Shown one piece after another: positions 52,641 through 61,227 of a DNA stretch of 64,000 bases. The stretch's first letter is position 1, and each line of letters opens with the position of its first letter. The translations under genes were made by a program, and so were the position numbers. The stretch lies in contig JAZUBA010000077.1 of NCBI GenBank assembly GCA_045638265.1, positions 76,131-140,130 of the forward strand. Direction: 5' to 3'. The notes under the pieces were generated by a model. The model saw nothing but the letters and a program-made list of their open reading frames with translations. It was not told the DNA's origin and did not search any database. Origin of the DNA: RGIG4140 sp045638265. Its GTDB lineage: Bacteria; Pseudomonadota; Alphaproteobacteria; CAAHEQ01; UBA3637.

Positions 52641-55600
52641 ATGATCAAATCCGATATCAATCGCAGAAGAGTTCGTAAAAACTTCGGAAAAATTAATGCC
52701 GTTGTTGAAATGCCAAATTTGATTGACGTTCAAACCAGTTCATACAGAGATTTTTTACAATGGGGTATTCCTGTTGATAAACGTGTTGATGCCGGTTTGC
52801 AAGAAGTCTTTAAATCGGTTTTTCCAATTCATGACTTTGCCGGTCGTGGTGATTTGGAATTTATCAAATATGAGTTGGACACACCTAAATTTGACGTTGA
52901 TGAATGTTTAAAACGAGGTTTAACATTTGCAGCTCCTGTTCGGGCCACTTTGCGTTTGGTTGTTTGGGATGTAGATGCAACAACGGGTACACGCTCAATC
53001 CGTGATATTAAAGAACAAGATGTTTATATGGGCGATTTACCGTTAATGACGGAAAAGGGTACATTTATTGTTAACGGAACGGAACGTGTCGTTGTTTCAC
53101 AAATGCACCGCTCCCCTGGTGTTTTCTTTGATCATGACAATGGCGAATCTCATTCGTCCGGAAAATTCTTATTTGCTGCTCGTATTATTCCATACCGTGG
53201 GTCATGGATTGATTTTGAATTTGATGCCAAAGACACATTAAATGTTCGTATTGACCGTCGTCGTAAATTGCCGGCTACATCATTGTTATATGCTTTGGAT
53301 AATGAAGAAACAGCACAACGTCGTGCAGAAGCTTTGGCAAATGATGAGGCTTTTGATGTTTCTGAAGCTGAAGGTATGAGCAAAGAAGAAATTTTAAATT
53401 ATTTCTATGAAACAATTGTTATTGTTAAAGATAAGAAAAATTGGAAAACAGCTTTTGTTCCGGAATTAATGAAAGGTGTCAAATTACCTCATGATTTAAT
53501 TAATGCCTCAACAGGTGATTTAGTTGCTGAAAAAGGCGAAAAATTAAATATGGGTAAAATCAACAAATTAAAACGGGAAGGTTTAGACGAATACCGCTTG
53601 ACAAACGAGGATTTAATCGGTCGCTTTGTTGCTGTTGATTTTGTTGATGAAAATACCGGTGAAGTTGTTATGGAAGCCGGTGATGAAATTACAGAAGATG
53701 ATATTGCCAAATTAAACGAATTAAAAGTAAAAGAAATTCCGGTCTTGCATATTGATTATGTTAATGTAGGACCATATATTCGTAATACACTTGTTGCAGA
53801 TAAAAATACGACTCGTGAAGAAGCATTGATTGATATTTACAAAATTATGCGTCCGGGTGAATTACCTGTTGTTGAAACAGCAGCAACTTTGTTCCAAGGT
53901 ATGTTCTTTGATTTGGAACGCTATGATTTATCAGCTGTCGGTCGTGTTAAAATGAATGCCCGTTTAGGCTTTGATACAAACGAAGTTCCTGACAGTGTTC
54001 GTGTATTGCGTAAAGAAGATATTTTAAAAATCATTAAAACACTTGTTGAAATTAAAGATGGTAAAGGTCAAATCGACGATATCGATAACTTAGGTAACCG
54101 TCGTGTTCGTTCAGTCGGTGAATTGATGGAAAATCAATATCGCTTAGGCTTGTTGCGTATGGAAAGAATGATACGCGAAAAAATGACATCCAGCGAAATT
54201 GAATCGGTTATGCCATATGATTTAATTAATGCAAAACCGTTATCAGCAGCTGTTCGTGAATTCTTTGCTTCATCACAATTATCACAATTCATGGATCAAA
54301 ACAATCCATTGTCAGAAATCACACACAAACGCCGTTTGTCAGCATTAGGTCCTGGTGGTTTGACACGTGATCGTGCCGGTATGGAAGTTCGTGACGTTCA
54401 TCCGACACACTATGGTCGTATTTGTCCGATTGAATCTCCTGAAGGTCAAAATATCGGTTTGATTAACTCGTTATCTACCTTTGCAAAAGTTAATAAATAT
54501 GGTTTTATTGAAACCCCGTATCGTAAAATTATTGATGGCAAAGTTTCAGATGAAGTTGTTTATTTATCTGCTATGGAAGAAGCAAAACATACAATTGCTC
54601 AAGCCAATGCCAAATTAAATGAGAAAGGTGAATTCAGTGAAGATTTAGTAACAGCACGTCATGCGGGTGAAGTTGTATTAGCTAAACCGGAAGAAATTGA
54701 TTTAATTGACGTCTCTCCAAAACAAGTTGTTTCCGTTGCGGCATCTTTGATTCCGTTCTTGGAAAATGACGACGCTAACCGTGCATTGATGGGTTCTAAC
54801 ATGCAACGTCAAGGTGTTCCTTTGTTGCACAATGAAGCTCCGTTAGTCGGAACAGGTATGGAAGCTGCAGTTGCTAAAGACTCTCGGGCTGCTGTTGCTG
54901 CAAAACGTGCCGGTGTTGTTACACAAGTTGATGCTTCTCGTATCGTTATTCGTGCAACAGACGAATTGACAACAACGTCAGCCGGTGTTGATATTTATAC
55001 ATTAGAAAAATTCCAACGTTCAAATACAGGTACTTGTATGACACAAGAACCATTGGTTCGTACGGGTGATGTTGTTAAAAAAGGCGAAATCATTGCAGAC
55101 GGTCCATGTACAGAATTGGGTGAATTAGCTTTGGGACGTAACGTTTTAGTTGCCTTTATGCCTTGGAACGGTTACAACTATGAAGACTCTATTTTGATTT
55201 CTGAAAGAATCGCTTCAGATGACGTCTTTACATCTATCCACTTAGAAGAATTTGAAGTAGTTGCCCGTGATACAAAATTGGGTCAGGAAGAAATCACTCG
55301 TGATATTCCGAACGTTGGTGAAGAAGGTTTGAAAAACTTGGATGAAACCGGTATTATTTATATCGGTGCCGAAGTTAAAGCCGGCGATATCTTGGTTGGT
55401 AAAGTAACACCGAAAGGTGAAACAATTATGACTCCGGAAGAAAAATTATTAAGAACAATCTTCGGTGAAAAAGCTGCAGATGTACGTGACTCTTCTTTGC
55501 GTGTTCCTCCAGGGGTGTTTGGTACGGTTATTGATGTTCGTGTATTCACACGTCGTGGTATTGAAAAAGATGAACGTGCTCAAGCTATTGAACAAGCAGA

Positions 55601-56819
55601 AATCAGCCGTTTAGCAAAAGACCGTGATGATGAAAAAGCTATTTTGCAAAACAGCTTCTACGAACGTATTCGTGCTTTAATGATTGGTCAAGAAGTTGCT
55701 AAAGCTGATGGTTTCAAATCTGGAACGGTTTTAACAGAAGAAAACTTGAAAGATGTTGCTAACTATAATTTACGTCGCATCAGCATTGTTAATGATGAAA
55801 TCATGCGTAACATTGAAGAATTGATTGAAACATTAACACAAGCTGAAAAAGAATTGCAGGAAAAATTTGAAAACAGAGTAGAAAAACTGCAACGTGGCGA
55901 TGAAATGATGGCCGGTGAATTGAAAAAGGTCAAAGTATTTATTGCAACAAAACGTAAATTACAACCAGGTGATAAAATGTCTGGTCGACATGGTAACAAA
56001 GGTGTGGTCTCCCGTGTATTGCCGATTGAAGATATGCCATACACAGAAGATGGTACACCAATGGATATCGTGTTAAATCCGTTAGGCGTTCCTTCTCGTA
56101 TGAATGTCGGACAAATTTTAGAAACACACTTGGGTTATGCTTGTCGTGAATTGGGTCGCCAAATTGGTGATGTGGTTAATGCTGTTAAAGCTAAAAATGC
56201 ACAAGTTTCCGATTTGCGTGAAAAATTAAAAGATGTTTACGGTGATCGTGAATATAATCGTCAAATTGCCGATATGGATGACACTGCTGTATTAGCTATG
56301 AGTGAAAACCTGAAAAAAGGTGTTCCTATTGCTACACCGGTATTTGACGGAGCTCATCAAGATGATATTAGCAATATGTTACAAAAAGCCGGATTAGATT
56401 CATCAGGTCAAGTAACCTTATATGATGGTTTGACAGGTGAACCGTTTGATCGTAAAGTAACTATCGGTTATATGTACATGTTGAAATTACACCACTTAGT
56501 TGATGAAAAGATTCACGCCCGTTCAATTGGACCTTACAGTCTTGTTACACAACAACCACTTGGCGGTAAAGCTCAATTCGGTGGTCAAAGATTTGGTGAA
56601 ATGGAAGTGTGGGCTTTGGAAGCTTACGGGGCTGCTTATACATTACAGGAAATGTTAACAATTAAATCTGATGACGTTTCCGGTCGTATCAAAGCGTATG
56701 AAACAATCATTCGTGGCGATAATAATTTTGAAGCAGGTATTCCGGAATCTTTCAACGTGTTGGTCAAAGAAATTCGTTCTTTAGGCTTAGACATTGAACT
56801 GAACCAGAGTGAAAAATAA
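52641..56819 (+). CDS. rpoB: RNA polymerase beta subunit
   Basis: The 1392-residue beta subunit of RNA polymerase. Seen in order: the N-terminal lobe DINRRRVRKNFGKI, the rifampicin-pocket region FFASSQLSQFMDQNNPLSEITHKRRLSALGPGGLTRDRAGMEVRDVHPTHYGRICPIESPEGQNIGLI read in short pieces, NVLVAFMPWNGYNYEDSILIS, KLQPGDKMSGRHGNKGVVS and the C-terminal GGQRFGEMEVWALEAYGAA. The rifampicin cluster has the common sensitive residues (D in FMDQN, H in THKRR, S in LSALG). ATG 52641 follows TGGGGAAAA. It is co-transcribed with rpoC. Confidence 0.99.
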   Translation: MIKSDINRRRVRKNFGKINAVVEMPNLIDVQTSSYRDFLQWGIPVDKRVDAGLQEVFKSVFPIHDFAGRGDLEFIKYELDTPKFDVDECLKRGLTFAAPVRATLRLVVWDVDATTGTRSIRDIKEQDVYMGDLPLMTEKGTFIVNGTERVVVSQMHRSPGVFFDHDNGESHSSGKFLFAARIIPYRGSWIDFEFDAKDTLNVRIDRRRKLPATSLLYALDNEETAQRRAEALANDEAFDVSEAEGMSKEEILNYFYETIVIVKDKKNWKTAFVPELMKGVKLPHDLINASTGDLVAEKGEKLNMGKINKLKREGLDEYRLTNEDLIGRFVAVDFVDENTGEVVMEAGDEITEDDIAKLNELKVKEIPVLHIDYVNVGPYIRNTLVADKNTTREEALIDIYKIMRPGELPVVETAATLFQGMFFDLERYDLSAVGRVKMNARLGFDTNEVPDSVRVLRKEDILKIIKTLVEIKDGKGQIDDIDNLGNRRVRSVGELMENQYRLGLLRMERMIREKMTSSEIESVMPYDLINAKPLSAAVREFFASSQLSQFMDQNNPLSEITHKRRLSALGPGGLTRDRAGMEVRDVHPTHYGRICPIESPEGQNIGLINSLSTFAKVNKYGFIETPYRKIIDGKVSDEVVYLSAMEEAKHTIAQANAKLNEKGEFSEDLVTARHAGEVVLAKPEEIDLIDVSPKQVVSVAASLIPFLENDDANRALMGSNMQRQGVPLLHNEAPLVGTGMEAAVAKDSRAAVAAKRAGVVTQVDASRIVIRATDELTTTSAGVDIYTLEKFQRSNTGTCMTQEPLVRTGDVVKKGEIIADGPCTELGELALGRNVLVAFMPWNGYNYEDSILISERIASDDVFTSIHLEEFEVVARDTKLGQEEITRDIPNVGEEGLKNLDETGIIYIGAEVKAGDILVGKVTPKGETIMTPEEKLLRTIFGEKAADVRDSSLRVPPGVFGTVIDVRVFTRRGIEKDERAQAIEQAEISRLAKDRDDEKAILQNSFYERIRALMIGQEVAKADGFKSGTVLTEENLKDVANYNLRRISIVNDEIMRNIEELIETLTQAEKELQEKFENRVEKLQRGDEMMAGELKKVKVFIATKRKLQPGDKMSGRHGNKGVVSRVLPIEDMPYTEDGTPMDIVLNPLGVPSRMNVGQILETHLGYACRELGRQIGDVVNAVKAKNAQVSDLREKLKDVYGDREYNRQIADMDDTAVLAMSENLKKGVPIATPVFDGAHQDDISNMLQKAGLDSSGQVTLYDGLTGEPFDRKVTIGYMYMLKLHHLVDEKIHARSIGPYSLVTQQPLGGKAQFGGQRFGEMEVWALEAYGAAYTLQEMLTIKSDDVSGRIKAYETIIRGDNNFEAGIPESFNVLVKEIRSLGLDIELNQSEK

Positions 56820-56883
56820 TCTCCAACGGGGAGGGGTTATACCTTCCCCGATACGTCATATAAAACAAAAGAGGTAACACATA

Positions 56884-59800
56884 ATGAATGATTTAATTAG
56901 TACAGTCGGGCAAGCCCCATCTCCGCAATCTTTTGATGATATTCGCATTTCTATTGCTTCACCTGAAAAAATCCGTGAGTGGTCTTTCGGGGAAGTAACT
57001 CGTCCGGAAACAATTAACTACCGTACATTTAAACCAGAAAAAGACGGTTTGTTCTGTGCCAAAATTTTCGGTCCTGTTAAGGATTATGAATGTTTGTGCG
57101 GTAAATATAAACGTATGAAATATCGTGGTATTACTTGTGAAAAGTGCGGTGTTGAAGTTACATTATCAAAAGTTCGTCGTGAACGTATGGGACATATTGA
57201 ATTGGCTTGTCCGGTAACACATATTTGGTTTTTAAAATCATTACCAAGCCGAATCGGTACTTTATTGGATATGATGTTGAAAAACTTGGAAGCTGTTTTG
57301 TATTTTGAAAAATACATTGTTATTGAACCGGGTTTGACATCCTTAAAACAACACGAACTTTTAACAGAAGAACAATATCAGGTTGCTTTGGAAGAATATG
57401 GTGAAGATGCTTTCCGTGTTGGAATTGGTGCTGAAGCCATTAAAGAAATGTTGTCTCAAATTGACTTGCAAGCTGAAGCTCAAGCATTGCGTGGTGAATT
57501 AATCGGTACAACATCTGATATGAAACGCAAAAAAATTGTTAAAAAATTAAAATTAGTTGAAGCATTCCTTGATTCAGGTGCTCGTCCGGAATGGATGGTT
57601 TTAGATGTATTACCGGTTATCCCACCAGAATTGCGTCCATTGGTACCATTAGATGGCGGTCGTTTTGCAACATCTGATTTAAATGATTTATATCGTCGTG
57701 TTATCAATAGAAACAATCGTTTAAAAAGATTGTTGGAATTAAGAGCTCCTGAAATTATTATTCGTAACGAAAAACGTATGTTGCAAGAAGCTGTTGATGC
57801 TTTGTTTGATAATGGTCGTCGTGGTCGTGCCGTTGCCGGTATTAATAAACGTCCGTTAAAATCATTGGCAGATATGCTTAAAGGTAAACAAGGTCGTTTC
57901 CGTCAAAACTTGCTCGGTAAACGTGTTGACTATTCAGGTCGTTCCGTTATTACGGTCGGTCCGGAATTAATGTTGCATCAATGCGGTTTGCCAAAACGTA
58001 TGGCATTAGAATTATTCAAACCATTTATTTATTCTAAATTAGAACAACGCGGACTGGCTACAACAATTAAAGCTGCTAAAAAAATGGTTGAAAAAGAAAG
58101 ACCGGAAGTTTGGGATATTTTATCAGAAGTTATCCGTGAACATCCTGTTTTGTTAAACCGTGCTCCGACATTGCACAGATTAGGTATTCAAGCATTTGAA
58201 CCTGTTTTAATTGAAGGTAAAGCCATTCAGTTGCACCCGTTAGTTTGTACAGCTTTTAACGCTGACTTTGACGGTGACCAAATGGCTGTTCACGTTCCGT
58301 TGTCAATTGAAGCTCAATTAGAAGCCCGTGTATTAATGATGTCAACAAACAACATTTTATCACCGGCAAGCGGTAAACCGATTATTGTACCGACACAAGA
58401 TATTATTTTAGGCTTGTACTATTTGTCAATGCAACGTGACGGTGAAGTTGGTGAAGGTATGATTTTCTCTGGTCCGCAAGAAATTGAACATGCATTGTTT
58501 GAAAAGAAAGTTTCTTTACACGCCAAAATTAAAGTTCGTTTGACGGTTATGGATGATGATGGTCAAAAACGGACACATATGGTTGATACAACACCGGGTC
58601 GTGTAAAACTTGCTTCTGTTTTACCGGATAACAGCAAAATTCCGTTCAGTTTAATGAACCGCTTAATCCGTAAAAAAGAAGTTTCTGAAATTATTGATGC
58701 CGTTTATCGTTATTGCGGTCAAAAAGATACATGTATTTTTGCCGATAAAGTTATGGGCTTAGGTTATCGTCAAGCTGCTTTAGCTGGTATTTCATTCGGT
58801 AAAGATGATATGATTATTCCTGAAGCCAAGAAAACATTGCTTGAAGAAACAAAAGCCAAAACAAACGAATATGAACGTCAATATCAAGATGGTTTAATTA
58901 CACGCCTTGAAAAATACAACAAAGTTGTTGACGCATGGGCAAAATGTACAGATGATATTTCTGATGCCATGATGAAAGAAATTTCAAAAGCAGAAGTCGG
59001 TAAACCTATTAACTCTGTTTACATGATGGCTCACTCCGGTGCTCGTGGTTCTGCTACACAGATGCGTCAGTTGGCCGGTATGCGTGGTTTGATGGCTAAA
59101 CCAAACGGTGAAATTATTGAAACACCGATTACTTCAAACTTTAAAGAAGGTTTGACAGTTATGGAATACTTTAACTCTACTCACGGTGCTCGTAAAGGTT
59201 TGGCCGATACAGCTTTGAAAACGGCTAACTCTGGTTACTTAACACGTCGTTTGGTTGATGTTGCACAAGATGCCATTATTACAATGGAAGATTGCGGAAC
59301 GGAAAATGGTATCACTATTCAACCGATTATTGAAGGTGGTGATGTTATTGCAACAACCGGTGAACGTATTTTAGGTCGTACAGTAGTTGAAGATATTATT
59401 GATCCGGTAACAGGTGAGGTTATTGTTGCTAAAAATACATTGATTGACGAAAATGATGTTGATAAAATTGATGCAATCGGTGTTGAATCCGTTAAAATTC
59501 GTTCAGTGTTGACATGTGAAGCTGAAAACGGTATTTGTGCATGTTGTTACGGTCGTGACTTGTCTCGTGGTACACCTGTCAATTTAGGTGAAGTTGTCGG
59601 TATTATTGCTGCTCAATCCATTGGTGAACCGGGTACACAGTTGACCATGCGTACTTTCCACGTTGGTGGTACTGCTCAAAAAGGTGCTGAACAATCAAGC
59701 ATTGATGTCGGATTTGATGCAAAAGTCAGATTGACTGGTTGTAACATGATTGAAAACTCCAAAGGTGATAAAATTGTATTATCACGTAACTGTGAAGTTT

Positions 59801-61014
59801 CTTTGTTGGATGCAAACGGTCGTGAAAAAGCGCGTCATAAATTGCCATACGGTGCTAAATTAATGGTTGTAGACGGTGATAAAGTTACAAAAGGTTGTCG
59901 TATTGCCGAATGGGATCCATATACAATGCCAATTATCGTAGATAAAAACGGTAAAGTTAAATATGAAGATCTTGTTGCCGGTGAAACGGTTCGTGAAGTT
60001 GTTGATGAAGCAACTGGTTTGACTTCAAAAGTGATTACACGTCCGACAACATCTAAAACAGATCGTCGTCCAAGTTTGGTCTTATTAGATGAAAAAGGCA
60101 AAGTCTTTAAGTTCAGTAACGGTATGGAAGCTCGTTATTACTTGCCTGTTGATGCGGTTGTTTCCGTTGAAAATGGTCAAGAAGTACATATGGGTGACGT
60201 ATTAGCCCGTTTACCACGTGAAAGTTCTAAAACACGCGATATTACCGGTGGTTTGCCTCGTGTTGCTGAATTGTTTGAAGCTCGTTGTCCGAAAGATCCG
60301 GCTATTATTTCTGAAATTGATGGTCGTGTTGAATTCGGAGCAGACTTTAAGACAAAACGTCGTATCGTTGTTATCGGTAATGACGGTGAAACAACGAGTG
60401 AATACTTAATTCCGAAAGGTCGCACGGTTGCCGTTAATGAAGGTGATATTATCCGTAAAGGTGATATGATTGTCGAAGGTGCTTTAGATCCACATGATAT
60501 ATTGCGTGTTATGGGTGTTGAAGCATTGGCACATTATTTGGTTAAAGAAGTTCAAGCTGTTTATCGTTTACAAGGTGTTAAAATCAATGATAAACATATT
60601 GAAGTTATTGTTCGCCAAATGATGCAAAAACTTGAAGTCGTTGATGCCGGTGATACAACATTATTAGTTGGTGAACAAGTTGAAAAAGAAGATTTGATTG
60701 CAGAAAACAGAAAATCGGTCAATTCCGGTGGTCGTCCGGCTAAAGTAATGCCAGTCTTATTAGGTATTACGAAAGCCAGCTTGCAGACAAGTTCGTTCAT
60801 TTCAGCTGCCTCCTTCCAAGAAACAACTCGTGTCTTGACAGAAGCAGCAACAGCAGGTAAACGTGATAAATTACTTGGTTTGAAAGAAAACGTTATTGTC
60901 GGTCGTTTAATTCCGGCAGGTACGGGTGCTCAAACAATGCGTTACCGTCAAATTGCAGCTAATAGAGATAAAGAAGTCTTGGAGGCTCGCAATAAAGAAA
61001 CTGTGGCTCAATAA
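56884..61014 (+). CDS. rpoC: RNA polymerase beta-prime subunit
   Basis: The 1376-residue beta-prime subunit. The N-terminal zinc site is CLCGKYKRMKYRGITCEKCG (about 71-90), the catalytic magnesium-binding motif NADFDGDQMAVH is at about 459-470, and the second zinc cluster includes CEAENGICACCYGRD. The bridge-helix and trigger-loop areas (GARGSATQMRQLAGMRGLM, IGEPGTQLTMRTFHVGG) are intact. AGAGGTAAC precedes ATG 56884. A strong terminator ends the operon at 61032-61068. Confidence 0.99.
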   Translation: MNDLISTVGQAPSPQSFDDIRISIASPEKIREWSFGEVTRPETINYRTFKPEKDGLFCAKIFGPVKDYECLCGKYKRMKYRGITCEKCGVEVTLSKVRRERMGHIELACPVTHIWFLKSLPSRIGTLLDMMLKNLEAVLYFEKYIVIEPGLTSLKQHELLTEEQYQVALEEYGEDAFRVGIGAEAIKEMLSQIDLQAEAQALRGELIGTTSDMKRKKIVKKLKLVEAFLDSGARPEWMVLDVLPVIPPELRPLVPLDGGRFATSDLNDLYRRVINRNNRLKRLLELRAPEIIIRNEKRMLQEAVDALFDNGRRGRAVAGINKRPLKSLADMLKGKQGRFRQNLLGKRVDYSGRSVITVGPELMLHQCGLPKRMALELFKPFIYSKLEQRGLATTIKAAKKMVEKERPEVWDILSEVIREHPVLLNRAPTLHRLGIQAFEPVLIEGKAIQLHPLVCTAFNADFDGDQMAVHVPLSIEAQLEARVLMMSTNNILSPASGKPIIVPTQDIILGLYYLSMQRDGEVGEGMIFSGPQEIEHALFEKKVSLHAKIKVRLTVMDDDGQKRTHMVDTTPGRVKLASVLPDNSKIPFSLMNRLIRKKEVSEIIDAVYRYCGQKDTCIFADKVMGLGYRQAALAGISFGKDDMIIPEAKKTLLEETKAKTNEYERQYQDGLITRLEKYNKVVDAWAKCTDDISDAMMKEISKAEVGKPINSVYMMAHSGARGSATQMRQLAGMRGLMAKPNGEIIETPITSNFKEGLTVMEYFNSTHGARKGLADTALKTANSGYLTRRLVDVAQDAIITMEDCGTENGITIQPIIEGGDVIATTGERILGRTVVEDIIDPVTGEVIVAKNTLIDENDVDKIDAIGVESVKIRSVLTCEAENGICACCYGRDLSRGTPVNLGEVVGIIAAQSIGEPGTQLTMRTFHVGGTAQKGAEQSSIDVGFDAKVRLTGCNMIENSKGDKIVLSRNCEVSLLDANGREKARHKLPYGAKLMVVDGDKVTKGCRIAEWDPYTMPIIVDKNGKVKYEDLVAGETVREVVDEATGLTSKVITRPTTSKTDRRPSLVLLDEKGKVFKFSNGMEARYYLPVDAVVSVENGQEVHMGDVLARLPRESSKTRDITGGLPRVAELFEARCPKDPAIISEIDGRVEFGADFKTKRRIVVIGNDGETTSEYLIPKGRTVAVNEGDIIRKGDMIVEGALDPHDILRVMGVEALAHYLVKEVQAVYRLQGVKINDKHIEVIVRQMMQKLEVVDAGDTTLLVGEQVEKEDLIAENRKSVNSGGRPAKVMPVLLGITKASLQTSSFISAASFQETTRVLTEAATAGKRDKLLGLKENVIVGRLIPAGTGAQTMRYRQIAANRDKEVLEARNKETVAQ

Positions 61015-61031
61015 AGTCATGTTATAGAATT

Positions 61032-61068
61032 AAAACGGATTATCTTGGTAAAAGATAGTCCGTTTTTT
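61032..61068 (+). terminator. rpoBC operon terminator
   Basis: AAAACGGATTATCTT with AAGATAGTCCGTTTT, closing with a run of seven T. Confidence 0.9.
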
Positions 61069-61169
61069 TGTGTTAAAAATATAAGTGTAAAACTATTTTG
61101 GATATATGAATAATAGCTAGAAATATTAGGTGTATGCGTGTGATTTTATAACATGAAAATAGTGTGTTA

Positions 61170-61209
61170 CATAAAAAAAATCGGCTGACAAATATCAACC
61201 GATTTTTTT
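61170..61209. terminator. Terminator of prepilin-like gene C, duplicate of 1307-1346
   Basis: The same stem, loop and A/T tracts as the terminator of gene A, identical over 40 bases although the two lie about 60 kb apart. It closes gene C on the minus strand; rpoC already has its own terminator 100 bases earlier. Confidence 0.9.
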
Positions 61210-61227
61210 AGTTTAATACAGCAAAAT

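Noticed and set aside
53150..53710. Open frames on the minus strand inside rpoB and similar ones inside rpoC, secA and topA
   Set aside because: They have no ribosome sites, resemble no family and lie opposite highly conserved essential genes; they are reading-frame shadows.
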